This document shows positions 11,886 to 23,800 of a stretch of DNA of 64,000 nt, in pieces. The notes under the pieces are model-generated. The model ran no database searches, was not told the DNA's origin, and saw nothing but the letters and a program-made list of their open reading frames with translations. Each line of letters opens with the position of its first letter. Position 1 is the stretch's first letter. Source of the stretch: Chelydra serpentina (Eukaryota > Chordata > Testudines > Chelydridae); the NCBI GenBank assembly GCA_037349315.1, contig JBAIAC010000001.1, positions 35,464,001-35,528,000 on the forward strand, given 5' to 3'. A program made the position numbers and the translations under genes.

Positions 11886-14800
11886 CTGAAAGAGATGGAG
11901 CATTGGGCAGGCTGCAGCTTCCCATGGAAACACCACCACCACTGAACTATGAGGAGGCCTGGGACATGGGGCCTTTCCCCACCAGGCCCCAGCTCCTGTC
12001 TGGCCCCTGGTCAGAGGGATGGTCTGGCTCGCCGGGCGGGGGGTGTCATAACCCAATTCCCTCACAGGAAGTACGAGAGCGTTGATTAGCAGGGCACTAG
12101 CTCCAATTTGGTCTCACATATGTGGGACTGTCTGGATAAGGGGCACTGGGGAATGGGATACAAATACAGGGACTTCCTATCCAGTTTATTTTGGGGGCAA
12201 CCTTCCCAGGTGCCTAGAGCAGAGACCCATCTCTATTGCAGACATGTCGCTGTGAGGAGAAGGGTGTTGGTGTCATCACATGGTGGCCTTTGGCATTGAA
12301 ATTCAGACCTTGAAAAGGAAAGTCTGAACTTCCCAGGGAAAGACACCTTAGGGATGGGTGGAGAAGTCTGGGGTTCAGCTGAAAGCCAGTGAAGCTGTGC
12401 TTAGTCCCACAAGCCCAGGCAGAGGCCAGCCTGGGAAGCTCAGCCTCTTTACAGCTTGAATGGCTCTTCTAAAACCTGCATATAACTGATACACTCTCCA
12501 TCCTCACCCCCGAGTGGGTTCAACCAAGCACAACTCAGCTCTGTGATGGAAATACAAAGAGGCCTCGATCTCAGACCCCTTCCCATCACCTCTGACTAGC
12601 GAACCACTTATATGTAGTAGCCTGCCACAGCCAGCCAATCAGAAGCCTGCTAAGGCCGGTCAATCAGGATTCTATACCACCATTCATGCCAGGATCTCCA
12701 AGCTCTTTACAAGCACAGCCCTGCTAGAAGGGGGGTTAGGGTTGCAGAGTGGGAGACTGAGGTGCAGATTCCTCCCTGGACAATGGGGCAGAGCCAGAAA
12801 CAGAGCCCCGACCCATGGGCTCCCAGTCCCCTGCTCCTGCCACTAACCCAGTCTCCCTGCGCTGCATACCTGAGGTGAACGAGTGGGACCGCCTCTTGTG
12901 TGTCACCAGCGCATCCTCCTCCTCCTGGTAGTTGTTATTATGGGACCTTGGAGACCCAGCAGGCAACCACTGGCACTGCCTGTGCCCTGTCGTGTGGCTG
13001 ATGGCTCTGTGATCATCTCCTAATGCAGAAAGGGGAAACACAAGGAAAGGAGCTTATATAGGTCAGACAGACAGAGAAGGGCTTCTAAGCACAGGTTTCT
13101 CTAGCACAAATTCAGCATGTTACAGTGCTGTTGATGTTACACTGGTGCAGCCCGGTAAGATGCAAGGTCACCGCCACCGTGCCAGCCCCAAAGAGCCTTG
13201 GGACACTTGTACAGCCTACAGGGGAGGATTAGCCCACCAAAACAAGGACCGTGATCGGAGTGGAAGATGGGAGCTTTCGCCTCTGGAAATTGGTACCAAT
13301 CCTGCCCTGGTCAGCAGTGACCCAGCCCCATTCCACAGCTGGAGTGCGCAAGGCGAGCTGGAGGGTTTCGGTCCGGCCATTGGTGGGACAAGCGTCCTCA
13401 CCACAAAATCCCCAGCTCAATGGATAGGGTGAGGCCTGGCACTTGGCCAAGAGACCCAAGTTAAAACCAGGATGCTGCAAGGAGGGAGGGAGATGACTCA
13501 GTAGGGGCGTTCTTCCTCTTGAGTAGCAGCGACCCAGCACAAAGATAGGGGGTGCTGTGCTGCAGGCAGTGGTGGAGGTGTCTCAACAGAGGGTCAGTAC
13601 TGAGCCCAGCGCTCTGACAGGGGGCTGTGCTGCAGGGAGGCGGTGTGTGTAGCTCAGCAGGGGGCGCTCTCTCCTCTGACCGCCGTGCCCCAGCGCAGTG
13701 CTAGGAACAGCAGTTCTCCAAGCGGGGCCATCTTCCAGATGAGGTGGCTTGGCCAGGGCACTCTGCACAGGAGCTGGGATGGGGGGTGAGGTGGGGGCAG
13801 GTTAACCCAGGTAGCCTGCCCAAACTCTAGCATGGGCGAGTCCATGGTGCCTCTCCAGCTGGAGAGAGGATTCCTAGGGCATCAGTGTCTCCCGCTCAGC
13901 TTGGCTCCCTCCCACCACACAACGGCTGGGGTCACTTATGCGCTTCGTACCAACCCTGAGACCATGCAGGAAGGCCCTGCTGGCGGAAGGACTCAGGACA
14001 CGATGCTGGAATCTGCAGCTCGGGTGGGAGTTATTATGGAGCCATCTACCCAGGAATGAGCAGAGTAGTGCGAGGAGCAAGGGAAACTGAGCCGGGCGCC
14101 TGAGGAGAGGCCCCGACAGGCTGGGGTGCTGGGAAGTCACCACACCCACCCACCTGCTTGTGAGGCTGCTGAATCCAGTGGGTCCTCCCGAGTCCCATAA
14201 GGCAGCTGCAGCCTGGCACTCGACCTGGGCAGCAGTGTGATCTCTTGGTTCTTGGCTGTAACAGGCTGATGATGTCCCAGCAGGTGGGAAGAGCTGGAGC
14301 TTCCAGGCCCAGGGATCTTGCTGGGTCTGGGTATGAAAGGGAGTGGCAGAGGGACAGATTTACAGAGCCGGTCTCACCTGCAGAGTGGGCCTGCTCACCT
14401 CAGGCAATCTGACTCACAGACAATTCAAACCAGCTTGGGCAGGACCCCTACCTGGGGGCTCTGAGTGGGGGAGGCATCTAATGCAGGCCACAGCCTGGCT
14501 CACCTGAAGCTTCTTTAAGGCCCAGGAAGCTGGGTAACAGCATGCTAATGGAATTGGGAGGGGATACCAAACTGGGAGGAGTAGCAAACCCTAGTGAAGG
14601 TGGGGCAATATCCAAAGGGATGTGGAGAGGTTAGAGACATGGGCAGGTAACGGAAGGAGATTTGGCCTGGGCAGCGCAGCTAATTCATTGGGTCAATCAG
14701 CACAGCCCCCTTCAGCTACACTGCAGAGTCCTGGCATGAGTTGCTCTGAATGCTAAGCGTTAGCCACCACCTGCTCACTGACTGGACAGAGCTCCCCAGC

Positions 14801-17800
14801 ACTCACCCCATTGCGGAGCTGGTCCCTTCAGCAGGCTGCGTGACTGCCTGGAAATAATCCACTTCAGGGAAACCTGTGGGCAAAGCAAATATCTATTGAT
14901 AATGTGGAAAAGAGTCAGCAACGAGAGTCCTGAAATCCACAGATGGTAGAGCCTGTCTCACGCCACGCTGGGCTGAACCACCTGGGGCCAAGGCCAGAGA
15001 GGTGCTGAGAGTCACGGGTGCTCAGCATGGCTCAGGATTTGCCTTTCTGTGCTCAGTGTTAGGTCAACAGCAGAGATTCCCGTCTAGGGGAATGGGTTAC
15101 AGAGGCTGCCTTGGGCAGCCCCAGATGGCCTGGCACCTGGGATGGGTGAGGGCAGTGCCGGTCTGCGAGCTGTCACCTTATATTGAAATGTTTCCAGTTA
15201 ATATGGAGTTATTAAAGATAAGGGTGCAATAAAACCCAACTTAGTTTTTGAGCCTCTAGGTTGGTTACAGAAAATGTATTTAGTAGAGGACCACTAGGAG
15301 ACACTTAGGGTACATCTATACTTACCTCCGGGTTCGGCGGGAAGCAATCGATCTTCTGAGATCGATTTATCGCGTCTTGTCTAGACGCGATAAATCGATC
15401 CCGGAAGTGCGCGCCGTCGACACCGGTACTCCTGCTCGCCGCGAGGAGTAAGCGCTGTCGACGGGGGAGCCTGCCTGCCGCGTGTGGAGCCGCGGTAAGT
15501 GCTTTGAAGATCGAACTAAGATACTTCGACTTCAGCTACGTTATTAATGTAGCTGAAGTTGCGTATCTTAGTTCAACACGGGAGGTTAGTGTGGACCAGC
15601 CCTTAGAATGATGAAACTAAACTTTATTCAAAAGCAAAATGCATCGCTAAGCAAACAGGGCTGTGATTACTACTTACACAGTACCACTATTCCACTTGCA
15701 CACAAAGATGAAATAGTGTATCCGTGAGTGATTGGACTACTGACAACAGAGTGACGTACAACCTGATAATCCTGGAAGCTAACGGGACCCTTTGGACGTT
15801 AATTGGAGCTCCTCCCAAATTAACAAAACGACTCCTTTTATAAGCTATCATCATACTACCTAACATTAAACTGCCCCTTACCATAATTATATTTCCTCCT
15901 CCTCCTTATTGGCTCTACATTACTCATGATTTAAATGAACATCTGACCCAATGTCCTTCCCATACTATCAATACAGACAGACTTGGAAAAAAAAACATTC
16001 ACAATTCTCAATTAATTACTCATTAAAAACCCTGCTTGAAGCAGTTCTAACCAAAACATAACGGCACCATAACCCTGGCTCACGTCCTTCCTAACTGCAA
16101 TATTCTTACTGTCTCCAACTTATCTCTAACTTTCTCACACTAGCAACCTCCATTTCCCAGACTCCTCTACACTTCAGCTAACTTTAAGCCAAAGTCTAAT
16201 TTGTACATAACATAGGCTACAGACCCCAAGCACGTTTTCTCACGGAGGGACAGTAATTGGTGTGGGGTGGGTCTGACAGGTCTGGATGTGAGGAGCAACC
16301 CAGCTGCATGTACAAAGGGCTTGTCTACAAGGGGGAGTAATGCACTTTTGTTTTTGATTTTAGGGTTATGATTTTGAAAGCACACTAACATGTTGTGCAT
16401 TAATTGATTCCCATAGACCCTGCTGGTGTGCTTTAACACAGTGTTATTTGAAATACTACTACATTAAAGCCCGCTCGGGAACCTTTGCTGTACACCAGCA
16501 GGGTCTATACAGAGCAATTCATGCACGACACTTAAGTTCGGTGTGCTTTAGAAATCACACCCCCTTACAGAGCATTCCCTCACAGAGCCCTTCCCTGCTG
16601 CACATGGGGGCATTTTGCTACTATTTTGTTGTCCATGTTCACAACACGAAGGGGCACTAGAATGAAAATGAACTAGGGAAGCAGATCCTGGCTCAGTGTC
16701 TGCAAACTAACCAGTGCAAACCCTTCTTCACAGCTCAGGCACCAGGACAATAATGTTTGGCTGTTTATGTAGCTCCTCTCCTCCCCAGGAGCCCAGCAAG
16801 ATGCCCAAACTCCAGACACTCAGCACTGTGGACATGCAGCCACCTCTGGGGTGGAGGACAGCACCAGGCACACAAACCACTCCACCACAGGGAGAGGCAG
16901 CAAAGAGAAAATCTGGCCAGCACATGGACAAAATCCAGTGTGCCCAGGTATCCTGAGTGTCCCCGCAGAGCAGAAGGGAGTATACGCTCTAAAGTCTGGT
17001 CTGAGAGATTCAGATACAGCAACCTGCATAGGACTCGCACTGCATAGAGAGCAGCACCTCAAGTTGGAGCCTATGGCTCCAAGGAATCTGGGGAGTTCCC
17101 CTCCTACTCTTACCCTCAGCTACCCCCCGAGATTTAGTCTGGTGAGTTTGGGCACTGGGGGGAAATCATGCTCTCACTTGGAAAGCTCCAGCAATAGGGG
17201 GAGGAAATGTACTGAGCAAACACGTACTTCAAATCCCCTGGTGCACCTGTGGAGCAGAGCAGTATGGGGCAGGCTCAGGGACTCACGCTGGCCCACAGCA
17301 GGGGCTGGCTCCTTTTAGCCTCATGCCCTGGGGTCTCAATCATTCTCTCTTCACACCTGGCTGGGATTTCGTCACAGTACCTGAGCCTCCTGCCTTGGCA
17401 CAGACCTTGTTTAATGGTCCTGCCCAGGAGCGCCTCAACCTCGTGGGATCTCACTAGTTTTATGGCAGGAGGACTCAGCTGGCATCAGTGGAGTCGCTCC
17501 TGATTTACACTGGAGCACGTGAGGTTATAAATCAAGCCTTAGGAGAAGGGGAGAAATGTAGACCTCTGACTCCTCCTGCACCAGAAAGTTCAGGAAGGAC
17601 TATCCGCTTGTGGTGAGAGCGAAGCAATGAAAGCACAGAATGAAGCTTCCTGTACAGTTCATCCAACACCCCTCAGTCCTGATCTGCTGGTGTTCCAGCC
17701 CCGAGCTTCCCACACACAGCTCTGCCCGTGCCCCACACTTACAGCCCCCTGCTATCCCAGCCTTGAGCTCTTCACACACAGCTCTGCCCATGCTCCTCAC

Positions 17801-20800
17801 TGCTCCATCCCTGCATTGCCTCCTGCTCTGCCAGTGGCTGGACTGGAGTGTTCCTCACCTGAATTCTGCTGCAGTTTGGAGACCCACTGGTTCATGAGCA
17901 GCTGGGATGGAGCTTTCAAGAGGTACTCAGAGCCGTCCCGCAGCCTGGGAGGAAAAGAGCAAGTCAGCAAAATGATGACATGAGGTGCAAACCTCTACCC
18001 CACCCCTCCCCAACCCCACCAGCTTAGGAGCCACAGGGATAGAGGATGGAATTACACTAGAACCCCATATTCACTCCCTCTGGGCTATAGGCCCCAAGGC
18101 AAAGGAATCATGCCTCAGTGATTAGGGCTAGGTCCCCAACGCTCAGGGGCTGGCATTTCATCAGACCTGAGTGCTTACCATTATCTGGCTATGCGTGTGG
18201 TCAATTAAGGGCATTCATCACAGCACCATGAGGAGGCCAGCAGGAGGCGCTGTATTTATGGGACCACCCACCCTTCCCGAAGCTCTGTGGAATGGACTGG
18301 TTGGGGTTACTCACTGTAGCCTGAAGCAGTTGGTCTTTTTGGTATACTCTGTTTCCCGGTTGCACTGTGCTCCTGAGAGGTTCAGGGGCAGGGCCACCAC
18401 GGAGCTCTGCAACACAAGGGACAGCAAAGAAGACAGTGAGGCCTCTGAGGCTTGGAGGGTCTTTCCCCCATGCCTAGCAGGATTCCCTCATGCCTGTGAC
18501 TCACAACTAACTAGTGTCCATCCTGCTCCGTGGTCCCCACCACACCTAGGATTTGCCACAAGGGGTAACAGCTGGGACAAAGCTGTTCCCGCCCAACAGG
18601 CCGCACGGGGGCAAGGCTGGTGAGTAGCCACGTTGTTCTACGGTCTAGAGACTGTGGACATCAAGGGGGGCAGCAGTGTAGGTGGGTGACACTGTGAGAG
18701 GCAGAGAGCTGGAGACCAGGGCAGCTGGCAGTGCCATGGAGGTGTGAAAGGTGAGTGAATCCCTGTGTGTGCCATTCAGTGGGTCTCTAGCATAATCAGC
18801 GAAGGGAATGTTTTGTGCTTGTAGCCCCTCCCCCTGGATGCAGGGCCAGTATCACCCAAAGACTGGGAAACCAAGGCCACCTCCCCAGCTCACAGCGACC
18901 CAGCACTTAGGAGGAGCACACCAACCCCCAACCCCTTAATGGCCTGCAAGAGGCTGGCAGCAGCTGAGGATCCTGAGGTAGCGGGGACGCCTGCATGGCT
19001 GGGAGTCTTTTCCTGCCCCTTCAAACACAACAGAGCTCCCCGCAGCCAAAGGCCCAGGCCCAGGCCCAGGCCGACAGGCTGGAGAGCAAGAGACCACAGT
19101 TCTCCTCCCAGCTCCAGCCATCTTCTAAAGATTCTTGCTCACCCTGCTCACCTCACCAGCCCCGCCACCCTAGACCTCAGCCGCATGTGCTGGCTGGGGG
19201 GTGAGGGGTTCATTCCCCCAGCTGGCCCAGCCCTGCTATCTGCAGCCCCCTGCCACTGATAATGATTTGCTCCTCGGAGCACTTGCCCACATTCATGAAT
19301 GAAGTTGTACAACCTCTGAAAGCTGTTTCAGTGCTGGGCTGCAATCTGAGGGGGGAAACCGAGGCATAAAGAAGGGACTTGCCCAAGGTCATGCAGTAAA
19401 TATGTGGGGAATCCAGGAGTTCCGGGTCCCAGTCCCCCACTTCTTCAACCACTGCCGCTCCCACTGGCATTTCTCTTCCCCCACCTAGAGCCAAGAACAG
19501 AACCCAGGAGTCCTGGCCCCCATTCTTCCTGCTCTCACCAGTGGACACTGCTCTATCCTCACTGTCAGTTTCACATCCGCACCACGGCTCTCCCTGGGCG
19601 GGGCCCAGCTGCACACCGTACCTTGAGAGTGTCCTTCCTGTCCTGGTAGAAGCACAGTGTCTGCCTCATCAGCACTGCATGGAACAGATTCCAGGTGCGA
19701 CAAGTTGCCTAATAGATCAGAAGCAGAGGCCAAAGGTGAAGTGGGCGAGGCCTGGCCCAGTCAGCATTGTATCTCTACCCTTGTTCCGGGGAGAGTGCCA
19801 GGCTGCTATGCTGCTCCTGCTCTGATGAGTTAGCAGGAACGGGGTGCATCTGGGTGCTTTCTAGTGACAGGGCCTTTAAAAAGAAGTGAGGGCTCAAGGG
19901 ATCCCTGTGGCACTGCCAAATAGGTCAGGAATCTGGAGAGGTACAAATGTGCCAGGGATTCCCCTTCCCCACCAGCACCCTTCTCCTCCAGCTGCAGCAT
20001 TGAAAAACGCATGCCAGCTGATGCCCCAGGAGCTCCGAGTGCATACAACTAACACTGCAGACAGCGGGGGCAGCAGGATGGGGCCGCAGGCTGTCTAAAA
20101 GATGCAAACCTGGGTTATTTAATTTGGGAAAGACACTGACACACAAGCAGGGCAAATCACAGCTTGTCCTTGTCTGCATTTAGCGGTTAGCAAAGGCACA
20201 GCTGCACTGATTGCTGCCCAATGGCTGAATCAGGGTTGCTCTCAAGTGCAGACAAGGCGATAGAGACAGAGTGCAGCAACTTGCAAGTGTGTGTCTAGGG
20301 CTTGGGAGGGTGCTGATTTCCTTTGACATGGAGTTTAAGTAAGTCCAGGGCTCATGTTTTGGGGAGTAAAAATCATTTATCATCCTCAAAAAGCCCTCAG
20401 CTCCCTGCAGGCCCAGTGTTCACAGGGCTGAGCCTGCAGGCAGCAGGGAGGAGACTCAGCGCCTGCCAGTCCCTACACAGCCACTCACAACGCTGCAGAA
20501 AAGAGCCCTGGCAGAGCTCGCTTTGGTGCAGCTCTCTCCCAGAGATCCTGCAAACACATGTTTGGGTGCTGTTCAGGGCCGGCGCTTTCACTAGGCGACT
20601 CTAGGCGGTTGCCTAGGGTGCTAGGATTTGGGGGGCGGCTGCCTCCTGCCTCCCGGCTCCACGCTCAAGCCGGGAGGCAGGAGGCAGCCGCCCGCTTCCC
20701 CGCAAAGCCCTGCTGTGGCGAGGGCTGTTGCTGCGGGCTGCCACTGCCTCCCGGATCCATGCTCGGCTCAGTGGCTGAGCGTGGAGCTGGGAGGCAGGGG

Positions 20801-23800
20801 GTGGCTCGCCGCAGGCGGGGGGGGGAGGCTGCCGCAAGCAGGGGGGTTAGCTGCCGTAGGAGGGTGGGGAGCCAGCTGCCGCAGGCGGGGGGCTGGGGAG
20901 CCACCTGCTGCGGGCGGGGGAGCTGGCTGCCATGGGGAGAGGGGTGGCGTTAGCTGGGCGGGGGGTGGGTGGGGGTGGTGCAGGGCTGGTGCAAGGAAGT
21001 TTCGCCTCGGGTGCAAAACTTCCTTGCACCGGCTCTGGTGCTGTTAACCCAGGAGACCTAGGGCCAGACTCACAGCTGGTGTAAATCAATGTGGAGCTTT
21101 GCTGACTTCAATGGAACTGCACCAATTCCCACCAGCTGAGGATCCCGCCCATTGACTTCAATGGTGCTGCACCCATTTACAAGAGCTGAAGATCTGGCCC
21201 TCCATGTCCAAGCACTAATTCCTCCCTGTTTGTGGCATGTCACCGGGCATGTTGCGGATTGACTCCGACGTGATACCATCGCTTGGCAGGGCCTGAGTGG
21301 GGTCGAACAATCTTAGAAGCTGCTATAAATGACTGGTATCCTGAGGAATATTAAGCTGCTAGCTCCATGCTGCAGATGCTGACCAGGGTCAATTTCCAGC
21401 ATTTAGGGAATGTTTAATAACAACTCAGCAACTGCTTAGATCCTATAATCAAAGCCATGCACTGAAGTGTTACAGAACTGCAGTCCTGATTAAGCACCAG
21501 CTTCCCCTGCTTAGAAAGAAGGTAAATACGGCTGGCGAGAAGTGCTCTGGACAGCTTGGGAGATCAAATCACCAGCTCCACGGCTTGGAACCAGCTGGAG
21601 AAACGCTTGAGGAGATGTTTAGATGGGCAGAATTTCCCCTTTGGGGGTTTTATCCATTTTACCTTCAAAACAGGAGCCAAGATTTTCAACAATGGGGGCC
21701 TCCCGTTAGGTCCCTGCATGCACAGCCAGGCTGCTTTGCCAGGAGGGCCGTGCACCCCACACCTCGCAGTGAAGACAATGGACGTTGCTGGGTGACAGCA
21801 CCTTTGAAAACCGGACCACTGACCTGGGTGTCTAGCTATGCACTTAGGAGCCGAACAGGCCCCATTTCTGGCAGTGTATCTAACATACTGTGTGTGTGTG
21901 TGATTAGAGACTGATAAAGTTAAAGAAGGAAAATGCAGTCATGTAGCCCAGGGCCCAGAGAGAAGGCTGGGCAGCTCCTACTGTACCTTTCTGCCTCCCG
22001 TCTGCAACACATGTTTCCTTTCCAGAGTCCCTTCCATCATCTGAAACTCCACTTTACTGGGGGGCGTCTGCAAGGAGACAGGCAATGAGCAAAGCAGCCC
22101 CAGCACCACTGGGCTGTTGGGAGTGCAGTCCCCAGCAGCCAGCAATCCAGGGGGTCCCACAGACAGCCAGGAGCATAACTTGAAGCCTGCAATGGCAAAT
22201 GGGTCATTTGGGGTCAAAGTCTCTGTCAGAGGGATTATAATGGGGCCATGTGTGTCCTGATGGGGACATATTGATATTCTTATCAATAAACTAGGGAAAT
22301 ACAACTTAGATGGGGCTACTATAAGGTGGGTGCGCAACTGGCTGGATAACCATACTCAGAGAGTAGTTATAAATGGTTCCCAATCCTGCTGGAAAAGTAT
22401 AACGAGTGGGGTTCCGCAAGGGTCTGTTTTGGGACCGGCTCTGTTCAATATCTTCATCAATGACTTGGATATTGGCATAGAAAGTACACTTATTAAGTTT
22501 GCAGATGATACCAAACTGGGAGGGATTGCAACTGCTTTGGAGGATAGGGTCATAATTCAAAATGATCTGGACAAATTGGAGAAATGGTCAGAGGTAAACA
22601 GGATGAAGTTTAATAAGGACAAATGCAAAGTGCTCCACTTAGGTAGGAACAATCCGTTTCACACATACAGAATGGGAGGAGACTGTCTAGGAAGGAGTAC
22701 GGCAGAAAGGGATCTAGGGGTTATAGTGGACCACAAGCTAAATATGAGTCAACAGTGTGATGCTGTTGCAAAAAAAGCAAACATGATTCTGGGCTGCATT
22801 AACAGGTGTGTGGTGAGCAAGACACGAGAAGTCATTCTTCCGCTCTACTCTGCGCTGGTTAGGCCTCAACTGGAGTATTGTGTCCAGTTCTGGGCACCGC
22901 ATTTCAAGAAAGATGTGGAGAAATTGGAGAGGGTCCAGAGAAGAGCAACAAGAATGATTAAGGGTCTAGAGAACATGACCTATGAAGGAAGGCTGAAGGA
23001 ATTGGGTTTGTTTAGTTTGGAAAAGAGAAGACTGAGAGGGGACATGATAGCGGTTTTCAGGTATCTAAAAGGGTGTCATAAGGAGGAGGGAGAAAACTTG
23101 TTCATCTTAGCCTCTAAGGATAGAACAAGAAGCAATGGGCTTAAACTGCAGCAAGGGAGGTTTAGGTTGGACATTAGGAAAAAGTTCCTAACTGCCAGGG
23201 TGGTTAAACACTGGAATAAACTGCCCAGGGCGGTTGTGGAATCTCTATCTCTGGAGATATTTAAGAGTAGGTTAGATAAATGTCTATCAGGGATGGTCTA
23301 GACCGTAATTGGTCCTGCCATGAGGGCAGGGGGCTGGACTCGATGACCTCTCGAGGTCCCTTCCAGCCCTAGAATCTATAGAATCTATATGTTGCCCTTC
23401 TGGACCTAGTGAGAAGGCTCAATGCTGCGCAGATTATGGGGTGACAGTGCACTGCTGTGCAATGGGACCTTCTTGGGATCCTGTATCCCTGACCCATTAG
23501 CTACATGGCATGGGCGCCGGCTTCTGCTGGTGCCAGTGGGTGCTCAACCTGCCCTGGCCCTGCCCCATTCCAACCCCTTCCCCAAATCCCAGGCCCCGCC
23601 TCTTCCCTGCCTCCTCCCCTGAGCGTTCCTGCTCCTCCCCCCTCCCTCCCAGAGCTTGTTACGCCGCGAAACAGCTGTTTCGTGGCAGCAAGCGCTGGGA
23701 GGAGAAGCGGGGACGTGGTGCGCTCAGGAGAGGAGGTGGAGGTGAGGTGAGCAGGGGATTTTTCCCCGTGGGTGCTCCTGCCCCGAAGCATGCTACGTGG

